64,000 nt of DNA from Kofleriaceae bacterium. GTDB taxonomy: Bacteria > Myxococcota_A > Polyangia > Haliangiales > Haliangiaceae. Shown one piece after another: positions 28,162-35,812 of the stretch. The notes under the pieces were generated by a model that ran no database searches, was not told where the DNA came from, and saw nothing but the letters and a program-made list of their open reading frames with translations. Location of the stretch: assembly GCA_020633495.1 (NCBI GenBank), contig JACKDR010000013.1:124001-188000 (forward strand), read 5' to 3'. The position numbers and the translations under genes are program-made. Position 1 is the stretch's first letter; each line of letters starts with the position of its first letter.

Positions 28162-29305
28162 TCGAGCTCGCGATCGTGGTGTCGGCGGTGGTCGCCGCGG
28201 TCGGCGCGGCGGGCGTCGCGGTGTGGACGTGGCGGCTGGGCCAGCTGCGCGCGGCCGCGACGCCGCGGGCCGGCGCGGACGCCGGCGCCAGCGCGGACGC
28301 GGCGCCGCGGGTGTCGATCATCGTGCCGGCCCGCGACGAGGCCGACAACCTGCCGGCGCTGCTGGCGTCGCTGCGCCGGCTCGACCCGCCGGCGCACGAG
28401 GTCATCGTCGTCGACGACGGCTCGACCGACGCCACCGCCGCGATCGCGCGCGCCGCCGGCGCCACGGTGATCGCGACGACGCCGCTGCCCGCCGGGTGGA
28501 CCGGCAAGCCGTGGGCGTGCCACGCCGGCGCCGCGGCGGCGACCGGCGACCTGCTGCTGTTCACCGACGCCGACACGGCGCACGCGCCGTGGTCGCTGGC
28601 GGCCGCGGTCGCCGAGCTGCGGGCCCAGGACGCGGGCCTGCTGTCGGTGGTCCCGACCCACCGGTCGCCGTCGTGGTGGGAGCGGATGCAGGGCGCCTTC
28701 CAGCTGCTGCTGCTGATCGCGACCCGCGCCGGCGCGCGTGGGGTCCGCGGCAGCCGCCGCTTCAGCATCGGCCAGTACCTGCTGTTCCGCCGCGACGTCT
28801 ACGACCGCATCGGCGGCCACGCGTCGGTGCGCGGCCGCCTCGCCGAGGACCTGGCGCTGGCGCGCCGGGTCGACGACGCCGGCCTCGGCTACGCGGTCGC
28901 CCACGCCCCCGGCCTGGTCGAGGTCCGCATGTACCCCGAGGGGCCGCGCGCGTTCTGGCGCGGCTGGCGCCGCAGCTTCCGCGACGGCCTGACCTCGGCC
29001 GGCGGCGGCGGCACGCTCGAGGTCGTCGCGGTGATCGGCTGGCTGCTCGGCGTGCCGCTGGCCGCCGCGGTCGCCGTCGCCGCCGGCGCGCCGGCGCTGG
29101 CCGCGACCTGGGCCGCGCTCGGGCTGCTCACCGCCGCCGAGGTCGCGCGGCGGCAGCGCGCGGTCGGGCCCCTGCCGGCGTGGGGCGCGCTCGCGTTCCC
29201 CGTCGCCGCCCTCGTCTTCGTCGCGGTCTCGGCCGCGGCCGCCCTCGACGCCGCGCGCGCGGCGTGCCGGTCATCTGGCGCGGCCGCGCGATCCACCCGG
29301 AGTGA
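28158..29305 (+). CDS. Family 2 glycosyltransferase of carotenoid operon (apparent frameshift near 29250)
   Basis: ATG 28158 overlaps the previous gene by 4 bp. A membrane-anchored GT2 with an N-terminal TM segment (about 1-25), GT-A core with VSIIVPARDEADN, a VVDDGSTDAT Asp motif, GKPWACHAGA, FTDADTA (DxD-like metal site) and a later GRLAEDLALARR acceptor motif, then C-terminal TM helices. It resembles CrtQ/CruC-type carotenoid glycosyltransferases. In the original frame the C-terminus turns into Ser/Arg/Pro noise running to 29462. A one-frame switch in the CG run near 29250-29262 gives the natural end VPVIWRGRAIHPE, stopping at 29305, 3 bp before the next start. I take 29305 as the intended end; whether the shift is real is open. 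Confidence 0.8.
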
Positions 29306-29308
29306 CCC

Positions 29309-29926
29309 TTGCGCCCCAAGATCTCGCCCCTGCTCGCCCTCGCGATCGCCGCGCCGCTGCTCGGCTGCGGCGGCGCCGCCGCGCCCGCGACGCCCGCCTC
29401 GCCCGGCGCGGGCGGCGACGCGCCCGCGGCGATCGTCGACGATCCGCGCATCGAGGTGCTGACGCTGACCGCGCAGCCGGCGCTGCTGCGCACGGTGCGC
29501 GCGGCGCCCGCGGACCTCGGCGACGCGCTCACCGGCGCGATCTTCGGGCTGATCGCGGCGACCAGCAGCAGCGGCGCCGAGCCGGCGGGCCCGCCGTTCG
29601 CGCGCTATCTCTCGCGCGGTGACGCCGCCGATCCGACGATGGTCGTCGAGGCCGGGCTGCCGGTGGTGGCGCCACCGACCGGGGCGCTGCCCGACGACGT
29701 CGTCGCCGGCGAGCTGCCGGCCGGCGAGGCGGTGGCGCTGGTGTTCGTCGGGCCGCACGAGCGCCTCGGCGAGGCCCACGCCGCGCTCGATGGCTGGCTG
29801 GCCGCGCACCGCCGCGACGCCGCCGGGCCGCGGTGGGAGGTGTTCCTGACCAACCCGGTGACGACGCCCGACCCGGAGCAGCAGCGGACCAAGGTGTTCG
29901 TGCCGCTGCGCGAGGTCGCGCCGTGA
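29309..29926 (+). CDS. Lipoprotein with GyrI/SOUL-like ligand-binding domain
   Basis: A 205-residue lipoprotein starting at TTG 29309, 3 bp after the proposed GT2 stop. It has lipobox LLGC (Cys20), an Ala/Pro/Gly linker, then a C-terminal domain (about 100-200) with PFARYLS, MVVEAGLPVV, VALVFVGPHE, HAALDGWLAAH and WEVFLTNP. That order of strands and helix is typical of the GyrI-like/AraC effector-binding (SOUL-type) fold. Such folds bind hydrophobic small molecules. Placed inside a carotenoid operon and anchored in the membrane, it might bind or carry the pigment or a precursor; this is inference. The rare TTG start is supported by the CCGGAG upstream. Confidence 0.7.
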   Translation: MRPKISPLLALAIAAPLLGCGGAAAPATPASPGAGGDAPAAIVDDPRIEVLTLTAQPALLRTVRAAPADLGDALTGAIFGLIAATSSSGAEPAGPPFARYLSRGDAADPTMVVEAGLPVVAPPTGALPDDVVAGELPAGEAVALVFVGPHERLGEAHAALDGWLAAHRRDAAGPRWEVFLTNPVTTPDPEQQRTKVFVPLREVAP

Positions 29927-30567
29927 CCACCGCGCTGGCCCCGACCGCGCCGCCGCGCTGGCAGCTCTTGTACAGCCCGCGCGCGTGGCGGCGCTGGTTC
30001 GCGGCCAAGAGCGCGCGGATCCGCGACGCCCACAGCGAGCGCGCCTACGACCAGCTGGCGCCGTTCGTGCCGGCGGGCGCGCGCGTGGTCGACGTCGGCG
30101 CGTGGGACGGCCGCCTCGGCCGGCTGCTGCGCGATCGCCGCGGCTGCGACGTGACCCTGGTCGACGTCGTCGACCACAACGTCACCGACCTGCCGTTCCA
30201 GGTCTACGACGGTCGCAACCTGCCGCTGGCCGACGCGGACCGCGACCGGGTGATCGTGATGTACGTGCTGCACCACGCGGCGGACGATCTGGCGGTGCTG
30301 CGCGAGGCCCGCCGGGTGTGCCGCGCCGACGGCCGCGTGCTGGTGGCCGAGGACCGGGTCGACACCGTGGGCGAGAAGGTGCGGACGATCGGGTTCCACG
30401 CGTGGCTGGCGACGTTCACGTTCATGGGCTGGACCCGGTTCCGCAAGGAGCACGCGTGGCGGGCCCGCTTCGCCGCGGCCGGCCTGCGCGTCGAGGAGGT
30501 GGTGCCGCTGGGCGCCGTCGGCGCGCTGTGGCCACGCAACGTCCTCTACGTGCTGGCGCCGGCGTAG
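29923..30567 (+). CDS. Class I SAM-dependent methyltransferase
   Basis: GTG 29923 overlaps the previous stop by 4 bp (GTGA), giving 214 residues. The SAM-binding motif I is VVDVGAWDGRLGRLL, motif II has TLVDVVDHN, and a VIVMYVLHHAADDLAVL segment follows as in Methyltransf_11/UbiE-type enzymes. The N-terminus is amphipathic but has no signal. It is the last gene of the crt operon. It probably methylates a carotenoid, its sugar headgroup, or another isoprenoid; the substrate is not evident. It is convergent with the ECF sigma gene. Confidence 0.8.
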   Translation: MTTALAPTAPPRWQLLYSPRAWRRWFAAKSARIRDAHSERAYDQLAPFVPAGARVVDVGAWDGRLGRLLRDRRGCDVTLVDVVDHNVTDLPFQVYDGRNLPLADADRDRVIVMYVLHHAADDLAVLREARRVCRADGRVLVAEDRVDTVGEKVRTIGFHAWLATFTFMGWTRFRKEHAWRARFAAAGLRVEEVVPLGAVGALWPRNVLYVLAPA

Positions 30568-30593
30568 CCCGCCGCGCCCGGGAGGACGGCGCC

Positions 30594-31121
30594 CTACGCC
30601 ACCAGCGCCGCGAGCTCGCCGCGCAGCCGGTGCCGCGCCCGGTGCGCCCGGATCTTCACGTTCGGCACGCTGATCCCCATCGCCTCGGCGACCTCGGCCT
30701 CGGGCGCGTCCTCGGCGCGCATCAGGAAGACGTCGCGGTACTTCGGATCCAGCCGGTCGATCGCCGCCCGCGCCAGCCGCGCGATCTCCCGGTCGGCGAC
30801 GTCGGCCTCCGGCGACCGCGCCGGGTCCGCGACGTGGAGCTCGGCCTGGCCGTCGTCGGCGACCACCCGCTGCGCCAGGCGCTTGGCCTTGCGCAGGTGG
30901 CCGAGCGCCGTCGTCGACGCGATCCGGTACAGCCACGTCTTGTAGCGGGCGTCGCCGCGGAACGCGTGGCGGTGCCGGTACGCCAGCAGCAGCGCCTCCT
31001 GGGTGACGTCCTCGGCGTCGGTCTCGGATCGCACGATGCGGCGCGCCACCGCGTAGACGAAGCGACGCTCGTCGTCACCGAAGACGACGCGGTCGCGGGC
31101 CTGGAGCTGCGGGACCGCCAT
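30594..31121 (-). CDS. ECF-type RNA polymerase sigma factor
   Basis: A 175-residue sigma-70-family ECF factor. Region 2 lies at about residues 20-80 (RFVYAVARRIVR, AEDVTQEALLLAYRH, YKTWLYRIA) and region 4 at about 110-170 (LDPKYRDVFLMR, EAEVAEAMGISVPNVKIRAHR). It has the typical ECF length, with no extra C-terminal domain. Its ATG overlaps the folE stop (TGATG), so the two are cotranslated. No anti-sigma factor is adjacent in this window. In photoresponsive myxobacterial systems ECF factors drive carotenoid genes (for example CarQ); that link is suggested by the neighbourhood but not shown. Confidence 0.88.
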   Translation of the reverse strand: MAVPQLQARDRVVFGDDERRFVYAVARRIVRSETDAEDVTQEALLLAYRHRHAFRGDARYKTWLYRIASTTALGHLRKAKRLAQRVVADDGQAELHVADPARSPEADVADREIARLARAAIDRLDPKYRDVFLMRAEDAPEAEVAEAMGISVPNVKIRAHRARHRLRGELAALVA

Positions 31122-31717
31122 CAGCGCTCCCCCCGCGCCCGCAGCAGCGACATGACCTCGGCGCGCTGCGCGACGTCGGTCGCGAAGACGCCGCGGTGCG
31201 CGACCGTCGTCATCGACGCGCCCTGCTTGGCGACGCCGCGCATCTTCATGCACAGGTGCTCCGACTCGATCAGCACCGAGACCGCGCGCGGCGCCAGGTG
31301 CGCGATCATCGCGTCGGCGATCTGCCGGTTCAGCCGCTCCTGCACCTGCGGCCGGCGCGCGAACGTCTCGACCGTGCGCGCGATCTTCGACAGCCCGACC
31401 ACACGCCCGCCCGCCGGCAGGTACGCGACGTGCGCGACGCCGGAGAACGGCAGCAGGTGGTGCTCGCACAGGCTGTGCAGCTCGATGCCGCGCACGACCA
31501 CGAGGTCGTCGCCGCCCTCGGCGAACACGGTGCCCAGGTGGGTCGCGGGGTCCTGGGCCAGCCCGGCGGTCAGATCGCGGTAGGCGCGGGCCACCCGGTC
31601 GGGCGTGTCGAGCAGGCCTTCGCGATCGGGATCCTCGCCGATGGCGAGCAGGATCTCGCGCACCGCGCGGGCGATCCGGGGCAGGTCGACCGGGGCACGG
31701 CCCGGCTCGTCCACCAC
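31121..31717 (-). CDS. folE: GTP cyclohydrolase I
   Basis: Converts GTP to dihydroneopterin triphosphate in the cytosol. Zinc and active-site ligands are in LHSLCEHHLLPF (Cys and His) and IESEHLCMKMRG (Cys). RREGLLDTPDRVARAY-type and GLSKIARTVETFARRPQ segments match the family. The frame opens at GTG 31825, but that start lies inside the inverted repeat; tandem GTG codons at 31717 and 31714 give about 197 residues, the usual length of short bacterial FolE. I prefer 31717, leaving the upstream part as regulatory DNA. folE next to a CarH/LitR-like regulator and crt genes recurs in light-responsive clusters, where a pterin cofactor may support photolyase or related flavoproteins. Here its role is inferred from context. 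Confidence 0.85.
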   Translation of the reverse strand: MVDEPGRAPVDLPRIARAVREILLAIGEDPDREGLLDTPDRVARAYRDLTAGLAQDPATHLGTVFAEGGDDLVVVRGIELHSLCEHHLLPFSGVAHVAYLPAGGRVVGLSKIARTVETFARRPQVQERLNRQIADAMIAHLAPRAVSVLIESEHLCMKMRGVAKQGASMTTVAHRGVFATDVAQRAEVMSLLRARGER

Positions 31718-31766
31718 GCGCCGCGTCGGCTCGGGTAGCGCCGTGACCTGACCCCAGCCGCCCTGA

Positions 31767-31825
31767 GTGGACGAATTAACGTTCAAATCGTGCATAACGG
31801 TCATGATGACCGTTAATTCGTCCAC
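31767..31825. promoter_or_regulatory. 15-bp perfect inverted repeat between folE and the B12-type regulator
   Basis: GTGGACGAATTAACG (31767-31781) and its exact reverse complement (31811-31825) flank a 29-bp loop. It lies between the divergent folE and CarH-like genes. On the minus strand TTGACG (31830-31825) and CATCAT (31808-31803) form a weak folE promoter overlapping the right arm. The site is the best candidate operator of the adjacent MerR-type regulator, possibly also of the ECF circuit. Confidence 0.65.
31777..31815. promoter_or_regulatory. Three TAACGnTCA half-sites, including a 21-bp palindrome
   Basis: TAACGTTCA at 31777-31785 (plus), TAACGGTCA at 31795-31803 (plus) and TAACGGTCA at 31815-31807 (minus). 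The second and third form a perfect palindrome of 10 bp per arm around one central base (31795-31815). The first and second are spaced by 18 bp in direct orientation. CarH-type tetramers bind several repeated half-sites, and such an array fits that mode; binding itself is untested. Confidence 0.55.
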
Positions 31826-31960
31826 GTCAACGGGCGTCGTGTCGATTTCCAGAAGAACCCGTGATTCCAGATGGTTGAACCGCGGGGATCACCCCACCCT
31901 GCACCCTGACCGTCACCGGTCTGTAACTGCGCACACCACCGGCAGCATCATGGGGGGGTC

Positions 31961-32821
31961 ATGCGCATGCTCTCGCCCCGGGAGCTCGCCGACGCCCTCG
32001 GCGTCAGCGAGTCATCGCTCAAGCGATGGGTCGACGCCGGCCGCATCCGGGCGGCGCGCACCGAGGGCGGCCACCGTCGGATCCGCCTGTCCGAGGCGGT
32101 GCGCTTCATCCGCGACAGCGGCACGCCGATCGTCCGGCCCGAGCTGCTCGACATGCCCGAGCTGGCCGCGGCCGAGCGCGAGGCCGGCGACGACGCCTTC
32201 CTGCGCTACCTCGTCGAGGGCGACGCGCGCGCCGCGCGCGGCTGGGTGCTCGGCGCCTACCTCGGCGGCGCGTCGGTGGCCGAGCTGTGCGACGGCCCGA
32301 TCCGCGACGCCATGCACACGCTCGGCGAGCGCTGGCGCCACGAGGCCGACGGCGTCTTCGTCGAGCACCGCGCCACCGACGCCTGCCTGCAGGCGCTCGC
32401 GCACCTGCGCGGCACGTTCGACCCGCAGCCCGGCGCGCCGCTCGCGCTCGGCGGCACGCCCGAGGACGACCCGTACCTGCTGCCGTCGTTCATGGCGGCG
32501 ATCGTCGTGGCGTCGGTCGGCATGCGCGCCGTCAACCTCGGCCCCGACACCCCGGTCCAGGCCATGGACCAGGCGGTCGCCCACCACCACCCGCGCCTGG
32601 TCTGGATCAGCGCCAGCGCCGCGCTGTCGCCGGCGCAGGCCGGCGCGATCGGCGCCTGGCTCGGCGCCCTGCCCCGCGACGTCGTCGCCGTCGTCGGCGG
32701 TCACCACGGCGCCGCGATCGTCGAGGCCAACCCGCAGGTCCGCCACGGCGACACGATGGCCGAGCTGGCGGCGATCGCGACCGAGGTGGTCGCGGCCGCC
32801 GCGCGCGACGGGCTCAGCTGA
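31961..32821 (+). CDS. CarH/LitR-like MerR regulator with B12-binding-type domain
   Basis: A 286-residue protein. An N-terminal MerR-type winged HTH (about 1-60, LSPRELADALGVSESSLKRW) is followed by a four-helix cobalamin-cap and a Rossmann-like B12-binding domain. The W-x9-EH motif of CarH photoreceptors is intact: W125, E135, H136. The usual lower-ligand motif ExHxxG is here DxYxxP (D170, Y172, P175), so the His that ligates cobalt in Thermus CarH (His177) is Tyr, and the residue after Trp125 is Arg where CarH has His132. It could therefore bind cobalamin differently or act without it. It is divergent from folE across the inverted repeat. The role is probably repression of folE-ECF and, through it, crt genes. 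Confidence 0.8.
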   Translation: MRMLSPRELADALGVSESSLKRWVDAGRIRAARTEGGHRRIRLSEAVRFIRDSGTPIVRPELLDMPELAAAEREAGDDAFLRYLVEGDARAARGWVLGAYLGGASVAELCDGPIRDAMHTLGERWRHEADGVFVEHRATDACLQALAHLRGTFDPQPGAPLALGGTPEDDPYLLPSFMAAIVVASVGMRAVNLGPDTPVQAMDQAVAHHHPRLVWISASAALSPAQAGAIGAWLGALPRDVVAVVGGHHGAAIVEANPQVRHGDTMAELAAIATEVVAAAARDGLS

Positions 32822-34997
32822 ACGACGGCGGATCGCCGTCGGCGCCGGGGCGGCTGCCCCGCTGCATGACGACGCGGCCCATGTCCTCGAGCTCGAGCGC
32901 CGAGGCCAAGCGCAAGAGCTCCATGCCGATCGGCGCGTTGTGCGCCGCGGCCAGGAACGCCGCGCGCACCGCGGCGTTCTTGATGTAGCCGCCCGACAGC
33001 TCGAACTCCTTGGCCAGCACGCTGTAGTCGATGTCGGCCTCGATCGGCGCGCGCTCGGGCAGGAACGACTTCCACAGCCGCTCGCGCTCGGGGACCTCGG
33101 GGATCTCGAGGTGCAGGTGCAGGGTCAGGCGTCGCTGCAGCGCCTCGTCGAGCGCGGCGTCCTTGTTGGTCGTGAGGACCGCGACGCCGGTGTACTGCTC
33201 GAGCCGCTGCAGCAGGTAGTTGACCGCCATGTTGGCGTAGCGATCGTTGGAGGTCTTGACCTCGGTGCGCTTCGAGAACAGCGAGTCGGCCTCGTCGAAC
33301 AGCAGCACCGCGTGGGCGCGCTCGGCCTGGTCGAAGACCTTGCCGAGCTGCTTCTCGGTCTCGCCGACCCACTTCGACACCACCTGCGCGAGGTCGACCT
33401 GGTAGAGGTCGAGGTCGAGGGCCTGGCCGATGAGCCCGGCGAGCATGGTCTTGCCGGTGCCGGGCGGCCCCGAGAACAGCGCGATCAGGCCCTTGCCGTA
33501 GCCGATGCGGGCGGCGAAGCCCCACTCGTTGTAGACGGTGTCGAAGTACTTCTTGCGGCTGATGAACTCGTGGATGCGCTCCATGTCCTCGCGGGGCAGG
33601 ACCAGATCGCTCCACTTGGGCACCGAGGTGATCCGGCGCGCCAGCTCGCCGAGGTCGTTGCGCAGGCGGCGCTCGACGCTGCCGCGGACGTCGGCGTGGG
33701 TGATCTTGCGGCTGTTCTGCCGCGCGATCGCGCGGGCCTCGATGCCGGCGCTGACGATCTCGCCGGGCGCGAGGTTGAAGGCGCGCGCCATCGACCCGAG
33801 CTGGAGGTCCGGGCCCCGGACATCCTCGGGGATCGCCTCGTTCCACAGCTTGGCGCGGATCGGCTCCGGCGGCAGCCGCAGGTGCAGCTCGCGGATCGGC
33901 TGCTCGCTGACGATGCGCGGCGCCTCGAAGCCCTCGACGCCGATGATCAGCGGCGCGTTGAAGCCGATCAGCCGCTTGGTCAGCTCGCGGGCGCCGTTGG
34001 CGGTGAGCTCGGGGACCAGGGGGCCGACGTAGAGCGTCGCGCCGCGCATCAGCGCATCGCGCTGGACCCGCGCGAACATGTCGTCGAAGGTGCCCTTGTC
34101 GAGCACGGTCGGGTTGAAGGCGATCAGCGGCCGGCCGCTGTAGGCGGCGACCCGCGCCGCCAGCGTCCGCTTGCCGACCGCGGCCGGGCCCCAGATGATG
34201 ATCCACGGCACCGCCGCCGGCGAGCTGGTGGCGTCGGCCCGCGCCGCCTCGCACAGCGCCGTGACCTCGGCCTCCATCGTCGACTCGTAGAGCAGGTCGT
34301 CGAGCCGCGCCTCGGCGCGGATCAGCGACGTGAACCGGGTCAGCTCGGGCGCCAGGTCGGCGCGGCCGCACAGCGCCGACAGCAGATCGAACGTCGGGCG
34401 CAGGGCGCGGTGGTTGACCGAGCCGAACGCCTCCATCGACTCGGCGGGCAGCGCGTGGAGCAGGCGCCAGCGCAGCAGCGGCCGGTCGGGGTCGACGGCG
34501 TCGAGCAGCGCGACGCGGTCGGTGCGCTTGAGCCGGAACAGCTGCGCGACCAGCGCGAGGTCGACGCCGCGACGGCCGGCGCCGGGCCCGCGGACGACCG
34601 CGAAGATGTCGGACAGCGGCGCGTCGAGGTGCGGCGCCAGCACCGTCACCAGCGTCTCGATCTCGAGCGGGCGCAGCTGCATGTTGGCGATGACGCGACC
34701 GATGGGCGCGGCCTTGCGCAGCGCGACCAGCTTGGACTCGGCGTCGTCGATCGCCTTGGTCAGCGCGGCTTCGTCCTCGGTCTCGGTGTGGCCGGGGCCG
34801 AGGCGCGCGGCGCGCCGCGCCGCCAGGATGCCCTCGACCTCGGCGATCGACGGGTGCCCCGGCTGCGGGCGGATCTGCGCCTTCTGGAACGCGCGCAGCG
34901 TGCGCTCGGCGACCAGCCAGATGCGGTTGAGCTCCGCGGCGAGCCAGCGGTCGGCAACTTCCTTCTCGTCGGGCTGGGTGGACCGTGCAGTTGTCAT
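32814..34997 (-). CDS. Two-AAA-domain ATPase
   Basis: 727 residues. A degenerate P-loop module (GPAAVGKR, 270-277) is followed by a full AAA+ domain: Walker A GPPGTGKT (510-517), Walker B LLFDEAD (566-572), sensor-1 TTN (609-611) and arginine finger QRR (621-623). The N-terminal 260 residues are helical. Size and layout resemble the AAA ATPase of extracellular contractile injection systems (Afp15-like) and other standalone prokaryotic CDC48-like ATPases. No tube, sheath or baseplate gene occurs in this window, so an eCIS role is only a possibility. Next to it are an acidic Gly-rich protein and a propeller-like protein. Its 3' end overlaps the CarH-like gene by 8 bp, on the opposite strand. 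Confidence 0.75.
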   Translation of the reverse strand: MTTARSTQPDEKEVADRWLAAELNRIWLVAERTLRAFQKAQIRPQPGHPSIAEVEGILAARRAARLGPGHTETEDEAALTKAIDDAESKLVALRKAAPIGRVIANMQLRPLEIETLVTVLAPHLDAPLSDIFAVVRGPGAGRRGVDLALVAQLFRLKRTDRVALLDAVDPDRPLLRWRLLHALPAESMEAFGSVNHRALRPTFDLLSALCGRADLAPELTRFTSLIRAEARLDDLLYESTMEAEVTALCEAARADATSSPAAVPWIIIWGPAAVGKRTLAARVAAYSGRPLIAFNPTVLDKGTFDDMFARVQRDALMRGATLYVGPLVPELTANGARELTKRLIGFNAPLIIGVEGFEAPRIVSEQPIRELHLRLPPEPIRAKLWNEAIPEDVRGPDLQLGSMARAFNLAPGEIVSAGIEARAIARQNSRKITHADVRGSVERRLRNDLGELARRITSVPKWSDLVLPREDMERIHEFISRKKYFDTVYNEWGFAARIGYGKGLIALFSGPPGTGKTMLAGLIGQALDLDLYQVDLAQVVSKWVGETEKQLGKVFDQAERAHAVLLFDEADSLFSKRTEVKTSNDRYANMAVNYLLQRLEQYTGVAVLTTNKDAALDEALQRRLTLHLHLEIPEVPERERLWKSFLPERAPIEADIDYSVLAKEFELSGGYIKNAAVRAAFLAAAHNAPIGMELLRLASALELEDMGRVVMQRGSRPGADGDPPSFS

Positions 34998-35041
34998 GGG
35001 CGGAGGTCACTCACGTCGAGGGGTCTCGGGGTCACGAAGGG

Positions 35042-35719
35042 TCACTGCGGCCCGGGGCCGGCGCCACCAGCACCGCCGCCGCCCGGCTTGCCGGGCTTGC
35101 CGGACCTGGGCTTGCGATCGGCGGCGCCCGGCTCGTCGCCGGCCTTGGCGCTGGGCTTGTCCGGTTGCTTCGTCTTCTTCGCCGGCTTGTCGGCCGCGCC
35201 GGGCGCGCCGGCGGCGGCGTCCTTGCGGCCGGCGTCGTCGCCGTCGCCGTCGCCGGTGCCGTCGTCGCCGTCGCCGGTGCCGTCATCGCCACCACCGCCG
35301 CCGCCACCACCGCCGCCACCGCCACCGCCGCCGTCGCCGGCGTCGTCCTCGTCGTGGTGCCGGCGCGTCGCCGAGAAGAAGAACTCGGCGTCGTCGCGGG
35401 TCGGCGGCACGTCCTGCTCGATGGCGATCGCGGAGTCGCGCTTGAAGTCCTCGGTGAGGCCGGCGGGCTCGCCGAGATCCTCGCCCTCCTCGCGCTCGTC
35501 CTCGCCGGCGAACAGGTCGTCGATCCACTGGCTCAGCGCGCTGGGATCGACGTCGCCGGTGGCGACCGCCTCGAGCCGCGACTCGAACTCGGAGGCGCCC
35601 ACGAGCTCCTCCGCGGCCTCGAGCTGGACCGCGGTCTCGGCGACGTCGTGCTTGAGCTCCTCGTCCATGAGGGGCTCGAGCAAGGACTCCACATCTTCGG
35701 GTTTCCGATCGAATTCCAT
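35042..35719 (-). CDS. Acidic, Gly/Asp-rich hypothetical protein
   Basis: About 225 residues from ATG 35719. The N-terminal half is acidic and helical (MEFDRKPEDVESLLEPL, then DEELKHDVAETAVQLEAAEEL). The C-terminal half is low complexity: a poly-Gly run, GDGDDGTGDG repeats, then Lys/Pro/Ala repeats such as PAKKTKQPDKPSAKAG. It is encoded 44 bp upstream of the AAA ATPase on the same strand, so the two probably form an operon. No domain is recognisable. A scaffold or substrate of the ATPase is plausible. Confidence 0.62.
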   Translation of the reverse strand: MEFDRKPEDVESLLEPLMDEELKHDVAETAVQLEAAEELVGASEFESRLEAVATGDVDPSALSQWIDDLFAGEDEREEGEDLGEPAGLTEDFKRDSAIAIEQDVPPTRDDAEFFFSATRRHHDEDDAGDGGGGGGGGGGGGGGGDDGTGDGDDGTGDGDGDDAGRKDAAAGAPGAADKPAKKTKQPDKPSAKAGDEPGAADRKPRSGKPGKPGGGGAGGAGPGPQ

Positions 35720-35812
35720 GCGAAAACCGGTACGGAACACGCCAGCTTGCGGCGACAGGCACCCTACCACGAGCCTGTCGGGATCGGCGGTGCCCGGGGT
35801 AGAATCGCCGGG

